A DNA stretch of 64,000 bases from Phoenix dactylifera. Taxonomy: Eukaryota > Streptophyta > Magnoliopsida > Arecales > Arecaceae. Under the pieces are notes generated by a model that saw only the letters and a list, made by a program, of their open reading frames with translations, made no database searches and was not told the origin of the DNA. Position 1 is the stretch's first letter. The number at the start of each line of letters is the position of its first letter. The translations under genes and the position numbers were made by a program. The stretch is from the NCBI RefSeq assembly GCF_009389715.1, contig NW_024067979.1, positions 62,001 through 126,000 on the forward strand, in the 5' to 3' direction. Below, piece after piece: positions 41,771 through 52,400 of this stretch.

Positions 41771-43228
41771 TTTATTTTTAATTTTTTTTGTTGTCGTCAT
41801 TCTTTGTTGGCTTTATAAGAGAAAAAAATACATCTTTGTTCCCCCATCAACAACATCAACTACTGCCTGCTATTATTTTTGCAGGAAGTAATGGTACGGA
41901 ACCCATGTGCATGGTGAAGGGAAAAACCCTTTTTAATTTGAAGCCATGGTTGGTATCCTTCGGATTAGTAGCACCTCACATGGCGTGTTTCTAGGCACAA
42001 AAAATCATGAAAAGTGTAAATATAAATCAGAAAAGTGGAAAAGGTATTTGTACATTTTTTTCTGAAATAAAACACATTCCATCCTATCTCCTTGATGTAA
42101 GATACTTACATTTTTTATAAATAAAATCTCATATAAAAGTTCCTAGAAGATTTCTCTCGTGAAGAAAAATAAATTCCGAATGCAGATGAAGAGGTCGACC
42201 ATCTAGGAGATTTTCTAGATGATATTATATTCAACCATTCCAATGATGTCTAGATTTTCAGATTTTCTTTGTACACTAGATACACTGCATATGCTTGTGT
42301 AATAAAACATTATAGTTCAAGAATTAGAAATGCTAAATAAGAGGAAACATGAAAACAACTATTTAGATAAGCATTCACTAATAAAACTATAAGTAAGCAT
42401 TCAAACCCAAATCAAATGCAACTCCAATATTTTTCTGCAAAGAATAATTTGCCAGGGGATCCAATAAAAAAGGTTTTGAACAAATGAAACCTTTAATTAA
42501 AAAAGATAAATTAGAAATTTTTATTGCGGTAGAATTCTTAAAAGATATGTTTTTCTACAATAGAACTAGGGCAGAAGAATCTAGTTATGTTGAAATTTAT
42601 GAGGTAGCATGCACCAATTTGCAATGATTTTTCAAGCATTTCTTCTGGATGTTGGAAATCATAGAGTTTTCTCCTTCCCATCTGGTTAATAGATAAAGAG
42701 ATTTCTACAATCAAGATTTTTAATGCTTTCATAATTCATAGTGGAAACAGAAATGCTGGTATAAATAAAGGACCGGTAATGTTGGACAAACAACACTTGG
42801 GCTTCATATCCCAGACTAGAAACTTCTTCATTATTTAGTGAAATTTCTATGATTTATTTCAATAATTATTTTTTCACTCTTTCAAATACAAAGGCGAATC
42901 ACAGTCGCCTCGAATTGCATTCGGCCCATTTCAGCCCCTTCACTACAATATGACACACTATTATTTATATTTTAGCAATTATTCTAAATAAAACATATAA
43001 ATGTAGCATTAATAGCCTGAGACAAAAACATCACGAAGACATGTCGATGGATGAAGTAACAGACATCTTTCGCAGCTACACCGTATTGACGCTCCCAGGG
43101 GTCAACAAAGGTTGACGGCAAGAGCAGAGACAGAGACGCCATGCGGGGGTTACCGGATTGCAGCAACTTCTTATGTAATCTCACTCTAAACATTCGAAAA
43201 ATAAAAAGAAGATCACAAACAACTGCGA
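41771..43228 (-). repeat. SULT5 3'-flank, copy of the SULT2 flank
   Basis: Matches 10233-12129 without the two local insertions present there: TTGGCTTTATAAGAGAAAA, AGTAATGGTACGGAACCCATG, AGATACTTACATTTT, CAACTCCAATATTTTTCTGC and the final 130 bp. No gene is seen. Confidence 0.65.
43101..43116 (-). promoter_or_regulatory. Conserved 3'-flank palindrome of SULT5
   Basis: GTCAACAAAGGTTGAC, identical to the SULT2 and SULT3 sites, 113 bp beyond the SULT5 stop. Confidence 0.5.
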
Positions 43229-44302
43229 CTAGAATAGAGCTTGGTCATCACCATTGATGGCCGCCGATGCTTTCACAGCTACACCACCGAGGGTCAGACC
43301 GGACCCCTCAAGCTTTTGCTCGGTGATGCGGTCCAACTTCCGCGCCATCTCCGAACTCATATGATTCCTCCAATCCCCTGCCCCTCCTTTCCTGAAGAAT
43401 GAATTATTGGTTAGGGGGATACTGGGAAGCAGTACTTTACCCGTCTTGTTGACCTCCAAGCTCGTCAGCTTGTCAAAGCTGCACAGCTCTATGACCTCCT
43501 CCACCACCCCTTCCTTCTCTTCCTCTGGAGAGAAGGGATATCCCATGAACTCGGCCAACCTCTTCACAATCCGCAGAGGCTCCTCTAGCATCTCCTCGTA
43601 CTTCAAGAAAAGCACCTTCTCTGGCCTCCTCTGGCTTTCCTCCCAGTACTCGAGAACATGCTCCCATATCGGCCCATAGGGGCAATTGCCCTCACAGAAC
43701 ATCTCAAAGGCCTTGGTAAATGGAATTGGCTCCATAGATTGCAGCCTCAACCCATTATTGAAGTACCACAGGGAGACCAACACATCCTTCGGGTCCCGGC
43801 AGACATATATGACCTTACAATCTAAGCTCTTGATGGTGTGTGGTAGGAGAGAGCAAGGCAAGTGAGTGTTGAGAATACGAGGGGATGGCATGGCTTCTAT
43901 TTCTGGGGCTTGGCCTCTGGAGTAGGTTCTGTCCACCATAGGGACGCACTCGTGAGGATTTTGGCGAAGGAGAGGGTGGTGATGGAAGGGGTATTGTGCT
44001 CGTGTCATGATGGCGTAGGCGAGGGCTTTGAGCCAGGTGGTGCCGGACTTTGGGTAGCTCAGCACCCAGAGGTCGTCGGGGCGAGCCTTGAAGTTTTGCT
44101 GCATGTCCAAGGTGCCGGTGAGAGCACGTTGGGGGATCCAAAAGCCTTGGTATTTTCGGTTGCGCATGGGTGCCCAGCCTTCCTCCAAGGGGAGGGTTGA
44201 GATGAGGTCGGTGTAGTTTGAAGGAGGTCTTGGATCCGCACCCTTTTTTCCTTGAGACTCCATTGGAGGGGGGCTGTTGCAAAGAGATGGTTGAGCAGCC
44301 AT
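43229..44302 (-). CDS. Cytosolic sulfotransferase, copy 5 (mosaic)
   Basis: 357 residues, intronless. YPKSGTTW at 83-90, catalytic His 147 in NTHLPC, RDPKDVLVSLWYF, and RKGGAGDWRNHMS near 304. Two changes sit at conserved places: Cys replaces Tyr after HLP, and Leu replaces the Arg that follows the PAPS-binding Ser, which could weaken the cofactor 3'-phosphate contact. Most of the protein is closest to copy 2 (WIPQRALTGTLDMQQ, YSRGQ), but the last 57 coding bases match copy 1 with one difference, while the 3' flank is again copy-2-like. The ATG at 44302 matches copies 1 and 3. Confidence 0.92.
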   Translation of the reverse strand: MAAQPSLCNSPPPMESQGKKGADPRPPSNYTDLISTLPLEEGWAPMRNRKYQGFWIPQRALTGTLDMQQNFKARPDDLWVLSYPKSGTTWLKALAYAIMTRAQYPFHHHPLLRQNPHECVPMVDRTYSRGQAPEIEAMPSPRILNTHLPCSLLPHTIKSLDCKVIYVCRDPKDVLVSLWYFNNGLRLQSMEPIPFTKAFEMFCEGNCPYGPIWEHVLEYWEESQRRPEKVLFLKYEEMLEEPLRIVKRLAEFMGYPFSPEEEKEGVVEEVIELCSFDKLTSLEVNKTGKVLLPSIPLTNNSFFRKGGAGDWRNHMSSEMARKLDRITEQKLEGSGLTLGGVAVKASAAINGDDQALF

Positions 44303-45720
44303 TGAAAAACGGATGCTATGCTGTGCTCTCTAGCGGGTGTTTGTTTGGAGGGACTATGGTTCTACTTCTCCCGGGGTGGCCTAGTTATCCCCTAAATAGA
44401 ATAGATATATGATAGTCCCTAGATTCTACCACAAGTGCATGGGTCGTGACAAGTAGAATAGGACAAAAAAAAAAGTATCATTTCCACAACGAGGCGATTC
44501 AAGTATCAATTTATAAATTTTCTTTATTATTTAGAGAACCCCAAATTGATGTGACTAAGTACAATTTCTTAACCGAAAAATCAAATATGAAAGGTTCCTA
44601 GGGCTTGGATTTCATCAATTGAATTCCTTCAATGAATTTAAATCTGATTGTTAATATTCTGTTAATTACAATGACCGAATCCCTTTTTTTTTAATATGAT
44701 ATTCTCTTTCAAGGCATAACACCTATACCTATATTAATCCTATATCTACTTTCGTGATCATATAAATTAATATAAATTTATTATGATCTGTGAAATTCTT
44801 GAATGTAGGTCACAAGGGTATGCATTTATTTCTAAACTACACTGCCAGTGTTTGATAAATTCACCAACTAATATTGAACTTCAACTTTCGTTACTTCATT
44901 CAACATCTTAAGCATGCAATTCATGGCCAGTAAAATGCAAGAATGAAAACCGAAATTATCAAATTGCAATTAACAAAGGATATTCAATACAACCATACTC
45001 AATTCATATCAAAAATTCAATAACTACGTCCTAGCCCTAGGATAAGAAAACTAGCAAATCATAACTAATAAATCAATCCAATTATTTCTCAAACATAAAT
45101 TTCGCATTCAACATCCTTAATAACAATTCAGCAAATAAAAAAAAAATCAGAAAAGGAAAAAAACTCTGTATTTGCAAAAATCCTCCGTTCCATTCTTTCT
45201 CCCAGAATTCCAACTATTTTTTTCTTCTAGAATTTCTAGCCTTTCGTCCTCTCGGAATTCCAGTTTCTCTGAGTTTTCTTCTTCCTTATTTGCTTGCCAT
45301 CCCCCTCGTATTTACTGGCCCTCCTCTTCTCCCAACCAATTCTCCTTTTTTTGAATTTTAAAACAGATTTCCCCCGCATCTGCTGGCTGAAATCCGGAAT
45401 TCTAGGCTGATTTTATTACTCGACGCCCAGCTGGATTTAGAGCACCAAAATGATACACTTTGGAGTTGGATCCTTTACGAAAGTTTTAGATCTCATTCTC
45501 AGCTTTCCAAACACCTGGGCTTGCATTATTCTGACTTTTAGAACTCCAGATACAAGCTGAAAACCAAAATAGGATCTTGGTTGCAGTAAACTTCTAGACA
45601 GATTCAGACTTCTCCATTTTGGCTAAGTTTTGGACTTCAAAACGGCAGAACTAGGTTTTGTTCTCTCTATAAATGTTTTAGGCTTATGTCTCATCTTTCC
45701 AGCAAGCTAAACAACACGTG
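44303..45720. repeat. AT-rich LTR-like remnant between SULT5 and a SULT fragment
   Basis: After the SULT5 leader, 44410-44530 (GATTCTACCACAAGTGCATGGGTCGTGACAAG and following) has the look of retroelement DNA common in plants, and a TATA-like CTCTATAAATG lies at 45667. No ends or coding parts were fixed. The 60-residue frame at 45172-45354 is low-complexity Ser/Phe. Confidence 0.35.
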
Positions 45721-45722
45721 AA

Positions 45723-46069
45723 GAGAGAATCATTGGTTTGGATGAAATCAGGATGCAGTTTACCCGTCCTGTTGACCTCCAAGCTCTTCAGCTTGTCAAA
45801 GCTGCACAGCTTTATGACCTCCTCCACCACCCCTTCCTTCTCTTCCTCTGGAGAGAAGGGACACCCCATGAACTCGGCCAACCGCTTCACAATCCGCAGC
45901 GGATCCTCCAACATCTCCTCGTACTTCAAAAAGAGCACCTTCTCGGGCCTCCTCTGGCTCTCCTCCCAGTACTCGAGAACATGCTCACATAACGGCCCAT
46001 AGGGGCAATTGCCCTCACAGAACATCTCGAAGGCCTTGGTAAATGGAATTGGCTCCATAGATTGCGGCC
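45723..46069 (-). pseudogene. Sulfotransferase central fragment
   Basis: About 116 codons still in frame, from SMEPIPFTKAFEMFCEG to TNDSLF, i.e. roughly residues 189-301 of a full copy. It shares GPLCEHVLEYWEE only with copy 2, its closest relative here. The PAPS loop, the catalytic His and the C-terminal PAPS motif are all missing. Both ends stop abruptly; at the upper end CCCATGAACTCGG (about 46068) repeats a word found inside the same fragment, suggesting a microhomology join. Confidence 0.9.
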
Positions 46070-46196
46070 CATGAACTCGGCTATGGCGCATTAAATTATT
46101 GTGCCTATGAAGGTAACTCCTGGAGTGATAAAACGGAGTCACGAGCGAGTGGAACAACTAGGATCTTCATTTCCTAAAATAGATATGGTTAGAATT

Positions 46197-46258
46197 GGTT
46201 TTAAGTCTCGAAAGTTGGACCGTCTTGTAGAGCAAAAGCTAAAGGGATCCGGTTTGTC
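46197..46258 (+). pseudogene. Sulfotransferase 3'-tail fragment, opposite strand
   Basis: RKLDRLVEQKLKGSGL can be read from about 46207, matching the C-terminal RKLDRITEQKLEGSGL of the family with a few changes. It is preceded by text shared with the SULT4 3' region (about 35547). Too short to function. Confidence 0.75.
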
Positions 46259-47025
46259 ACCACTGGTCGTATACTCTGCTCATAACATTCAATTGCAATC
46301 TGTGCTGCACCTCAAGCGATTCATCTTTGGGAACTGTTTGCATGCTTAATCTTATATATATTATATTTCATATATTGCAGTTTTATGATTCTTTGTTGCT
46401 TGATATTGAAGTTTTGTGCTTTTTCATTATGGATGTATTTGGATGTACTTTGAAAAATAAAAATTGCAGTATCGTATAATATCTAGTATTCTTTGAAATT
46501 ACAAAGTAGCATTTTGGGTTAGTTGGTTTTCGATAGTAATAGAAGATGCTACAAAATCTTTTACATGGTGAAATTAGAAAATCTTACTTAAAGTAACAAT
46601 TCCTATCTCTTATTTTCTTTTGAAATTTATTTTTGAGCTTCTTGAGAAGAAGGAAAAGTCTCAATTTTTTTAAAATTCTAAAACTTTTGAATTAAACAGT
46701 AGACAAAATAATAATTTTAAAATTTATAATGTTTAAATTTTATCTAAATTTTTTGGAACTTTTTGGTTGCACGCAGCTCATGACTTGCGAAGATAAGCAA
46801 AAAAATGATTTATTTTTCTAATTTATTAGGCTTTTCTCATTAAACATATTTTTCGGGAGGGCGGAATATTATTGTAACAAGTTGGCTTCACCTAATCCGG
46901 CTCTGCAATGTATTTTTTTTTTTCAATTCGAATTTTTGTAGTCGTTTATCGAAATAAGGTGTGATATAGAAACTTTGTCTATCATTCATTTTGGAATGGT
47001 TGATGGCACTCCATGGTTATTCTGT

Positions 47026-47087
<62 letters not shown>

Positions 47088-47408
47088 ATAAGCACCGGTT
47101 GATTCATGCAGATTGTAAGTTCAACAAGGACATGCCACCTTTCAAAAAAAATTAAAAATAAAAAATGTTACATGTAATGAATGATGGATGACAACTGGAG
47201 CAGTTCCATTATATAAAGGAAGGACAAGACAACAATAGCAAGGAAAAATGGTTGTTTACCCGACCTTTTTTTTCTGGACCTTTTTTATTCTTCAGTCTAG
47301 CCTCTCTCTTCTGCTGACGTTAAGAAGAGGCCAAATCCATCATCTTAATGAATTCGGCATGCATGGACTGGTTCAACTGATTCCGATACGACCCTCGAAA
47401 ATAAAAAG
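46259..47408. other. Intergenic DNA with (TA)n
   Basis: AT-rich; (TA)n at 47029-47082. No gene is seen. Confidence 0.4.
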
Positions 47409-49474
47409 TGTTGCCCAGTAGATATAACCCAAGAGGGGAGTGAATTGGGTCTTTTAAAACTTTTAAGCTACTTCTAACACTTTTCAATTAATTATGCTAA
47501 GTTGTATAGTTGCACAGTGGAATTTAAACTTAGCAATAGGTTGATTTATCGAATGAGACTTGATTAAGTAAATTGAATATGCTTGCAACTAAAGGATGCG
47601 CGGATAAGAGTTAAGCAAGCAATTTATCTAGGTAAGTAAGTGAGCAAGATAGACAATGACAAAAAGCATCACAAACACAACAAACATATAGTGGTTCGGT
47701 GCACCCCAGCACCTACATCCACTCCCCAAGACCTCTTGGGAATTTCACTATAATCCTACAGATTACAGCCGGTTGTTTTACAAGCTCACAACCCAACTTG
47801 TTGTTTTGCGAGATCACAACGAACTCGGTCGGTTTTCACAGGCTCACCGACTAGAACCTACCGATTGTTTTCACGGGCTCACAATCCAACCCAGTTAGTT
47901 TTCCCAAAGGCTCACCAACCACAACCTTACAACGTTGGTTTTCCCTTTGGCTCACCAACAAACCTTAACACCGTTGGTTTTCCTTTGGCTCACCAACAAA
48001 CCTTAACCTCTTGATTCAATCCCTTGATTGAATCAAGTTACAAGATATTAGACTAAGAATTTAAAGCAAGTACAAGCTTCTTAACTAAGCAAATATATCC
48101 AATATAAACAAATGGAGTAAAGAGAAGCTCTCAAACGAATTTTGAAGATGAAGGAACTCGGCTTCTTCTTTACTTGACCCTCTTCTGATTTGGCACGAAG
48201 TAGAGGATCACCGAGGCAGCACACGGATGGAGAGGAAGCTTTGGGATTCACTTGGATGCTCTTCTTCTCTCTGTTTCGCTTTGGATGGCCCTTTTGTGCT
48301 TATGGAGGATTTTCCTTGTAATCTCTTTGAGATCTCTTCTCTAAATGTTCTCTCCCACTTTCATAACTTCTCTCCTAGCTCTCCTCTTGTTTTTATAGCT
48401 TTAGATGGCGTGGAAACAAGAATCTAGCCGTTAGAGACAAAAATAGAGCCGTTGGACACAGTCTGTACCTCCTGACAATATTTTCGTTGGGATCGGAGTC
48501 GACTCGCGTGATCTGGAGTCGACTCGGCTGTAGCAGGAGTCGACTCATGCTTTTCTGGAGTCGGCTCGGCAACTGTTCCAGATTTGAATTAAAGTGGTCT
48601 TCTCGACTGGGAGTCGACTCGACTTAACCCGGAGTCGACTCGCCAAAATCTGGAGCTGACCTTGCACTTTTGGAGTCGGCTCATCCCAAGGAATCCATAG
48701 ATGTACTCTTCAACTTGGCTCACTCGAGTCGACTCGTGAATTCTGGGAGTCGACTCGGCGCTCAGAGGCCGAACTCCCGATCTTCTGTCTTTTGGCTTGT
48801 TCAGTCTTGGAGTCGACTCGAACTGTTCCGGAGTCGACTCGGCTCTCAGTATCCGAAAAACAGTCTTCTGTCTTTTTGGAGTAGCGCTGTCTTGGAGTCG
48901 ACTCGAACTGTCTTGGAGTCGACTCGAGTCTCAGAGACAAAAACACTGTCTTCTGTCTTTTGGTGTAGCGCTGTCTCGGAGTCGACTCGGGCTTTGCGGG
49001 AGTCGACTCGGCACTCAGTGTCTGAAATTGGCTCTCTGACTTTTTGCCTTGTATTTCTCTGGAAGTCGACTCTTGCTTCCTTAGGAGTCGACCTGCCAAC
49101 CATTGGAGTCGACTCGAGTTCCTCAGGAGTCGACTCGGCTCTCAGGGTCCAAAATAGCTTCTCTGTGTTTCTGCCTTGTTTCTCCCTGGAGTCGACTCGT
49201 ACTATCCAGGAGTCGACTCGAGGACTATTCTTTTGGATTTTCCTTTGAATTTGCTCTTCCAACTTGAGTCCTTTGAACTTGAAACTTGGGCCAATGAAGT
49301 GTAACTTTCTTCCAACTTTTCTTGAGAGCTTTGGAGGCCTTCTTGTGTTCTTCCAGCTTGCTATGTTCCTTGCAAAATAAATATCTTTCTCCTTGCAACA
49401 CAAACATTAGTATTTATACTTTCAGGTTTTTGTGATCATCAAAATCAATCTTTAAATCAATCTTTGGGTCATCA
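47409..49474 (-). repeat. 3' LTR of the Sirevirus derivative (element orientation)
   Basis: 2066 bp. The distinctive part is 48490-49225, where AGTCGACT, usually within GGAGTCGACTCG, occurs 18 times. A set of GGTTTTC...GGCTCACCAAC repeats is at 47830-48000. Open frames here (for example 48670-49248 and minus 48846-49403) are made of repeated VDS/STR words and are by-products. Confidence 0.9.
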
Positions 49475-52400
49475 GTCTCCCCCTTTTTGATGATGACAAA
49501 ACTTGGAGTATATGCAATATAAAATATATTGTGTTCTAGAAGTAGTGCATAGCTAAGTTGCATGAAGTAGAAAAGATATATATTTAAAACATACTTCATG
49601 ATAATGCTTTAGATTTAATCAGCTTAACATAATCAACATATCTAAATTTAAGCTGGTTTGTATTCAATTCAAAACATAAAGCATTATGAACATATATTTA
49701 GATATTTCTCCCCCTTTTTGACAACATCAAAAAGATAGTGAAACATTAAGCACAAAGATAAGACTACTCAAATATTTCTTTTTCTTATTGTACTCTGATT
49801 TGCATGTCAAATTATTGCAAGGATATGAATCATATAACTCAAGGCAATAATATTAGAATAAGATTAATGAGCATAGATCAGAGCCAATTAAGATAGTTTC
49901 AGAGCAGAACACATCGAATGTGATTCCAAAGATAGTTTTCAAATTAAGTGTAAGAGGAATCTTTCTCAAGTTAATTCAAGAAGTACCATGAATGATATTC
50001 AAAGAAAGCGCGAATGGAAATCTAACCTCTCTTCAATAATAAGTATGAAAGCTTGTTCATTTAAGATCTTTTGCCCAATATATTAAGTATTTTATCAACA
50101 TGAGAGCAATTTAATTAATTTTCAGAGTATAAGTGCAAAACTCATATACTTGAAAAACATATCATCATGTTGGATCATTAATTCTTAATGACTTCAAAGT
50201 TCTTTTATGATAATAAGAATATTAGGGCACAAATACCAAAATATGCAATTTTTGATACATCTTAGAGCTCATTTAAAGACTTTCTTTTATTTTTTTAGAA
50301 AATAAGCACAATTTGATACATAAAAATATGAATTGGCATAAAATTTGAAGTTCTAAAGAGCAAGCCAATTAGGACTCATTAGTGAATTTCAAAATAGATT
50401 TTCTAAAAGATACTCAAGCAAATTCAACACGTTATTCTCCCCCTTTTTCATTAAATTAGAGGCTCTTAAGATCAACTATTTGAATTACAATTTGGTTCAT
50501 GATTGATGCATAAGATATACTAACCAAATAACAAGCCTCAAGGTGTATCGTAAAAATTTTCAGATTTAAATTTCAGATGATAAATATTGGAGAGCATTAG
50601 GATCACTTTTCATTTAGTATTCTTTCTCTCTCCTTTAGTTATGGATTTATGCGATTTAGCTCCATATGATCTCTCCTCCTAAAAATTTCTCTCTCCTCCT
50701 TAATTAAACATTCCATTTAGGAGTTTAGAATTTGAAGATAATGTTCAATAAAATTGTCAATCTCAAAAAAATATTTTCTATAAGTTTCAGCTTATTTTCA
50801 TAAGACTTAATGTTTGAGATAAGACAACCTTTATAGAACTCATCTCAAGGTATAAACTTATTATATAATTAAAGCAAGTCTTGCAATATAAGGAGGTTCA
50901 TCAAAATCAATCAAGGTATGCATCAAATTAAAGTAATTTTAGGATAATATACTGAATATCTAAAGCTCCCCCTCAAACGATGCATTTCTCTTTAATCATT
51001 CTTTCTTATGATATCGAGAATGTAGAGTGATCTAGAATTATTCAAAATTTATAGTAATCACTCTTTCTAATCCTTTAAGAACAAGTTATGCTTTCTCCTA
51101 ATCTTAGAGAATATTAATCAGAAAATGATTCATTTGAAGTTCAGTTTCTTTCAAAAGCATTTACATTTTCTTTCTTTTAGAATCATTTGAGTGAGCTGAA
51201 ATATTTCTAGCTTTAAGATTATTCACTCTATATATATTCTGATGGAAGTCTTTAAGAATGTAGGAGAGAAAAACATATAGATGATCATTGAGGTATATTT
51301 ATAGAACTCAATTTCTTAATCATAGTTTTTCACCAATGTATACATGAAACACACTAAATCTTTTTAAAATCAAAATAAGATCATATATTTAGAAATTTTT
51401 GTTTACGGTCAAGATCATCGAAAGACACATCATTTGGACCAATATTAGTACACTTTAAAGATAAGAAATGATATGTTTCGGATGCGTATCGGAGCAATCA
51501 ACCAAAGGCATCAAAATTAATTCTGTTTTTCTTACATTAAGATTTTATTTAGAAATCATATGGAGTTTAAGCTTTTATACAAAATCAGATTCTGAATTAC
51601 ATAGGATTTTCAATAGAGGCTTTCAAAATCATAATTTGAGATATGTATCTTCCACATTATAGCTCATCTTAAATCATTACGATTGAAAACACATATTTCA
51701 AACATATAAGAGCATATTCAGAATCTTTGTATTTAATGTTGAGTTTTGGTACGAATTAGAACATTATATACCAAATTTAGGCAAGTTGAAGGATAGAACA
51801 AAATCAATTTATTTTTCCTAAATAGAGATATCCTTCTCTTCTCCTTTTTACAATTTTATTCAACTTTCAGATTTTAGAGATGATTGTGAACGACAAATCT
51901 GAAATTTCTTTTCAATAATAAAATAAAATAACTTCATATAGTATTTCAAACATTCAATCAGATTATCCAATCATGGAACATTACAAAATATTGAGAATCC
52001 ATAATTCAGAACATCATGCCATATGCAAAATATATCATGTGTTAAGTCATGCATTAAAATATTAAGAAAAAGAATGTCAAGGATCAAAATCAATTCTTTT
52101 CAAATAAACTCCTCCTATTTAAATATAATTTTGTACTGATTTCATCCTTAAAGTGTGTTTTCAAGTGATTAAAAATTTGACTTGATTCTTCTTATATACT
52201 TTCATTTACTTTGTCTTTCATTTTTAACTTTCTTATGCTCTATACTCTATTTGCTCCCTATCCGGTGGAGTTGGGAAGGGGCACGAGGTACTACCACTAG
52301 CCTCCCTCTTGTGCCGTCCCTAATATGCCCTACACCGAATAGTTGGGTCAAATAGTGCCGGGTACTACCACTAGCCTCCCCATTGGCACCATCCCTATGA

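Noticed and set aside
48670-49403. Long overlapping open frames on both strands with repeated VDS/STR/ESTP words
   Set aside because: They come from the AGTCGACT palindrome field inside the Sirevirus-type LTR, recur in the other LTR (57992-58685), and have no start or domain logic.
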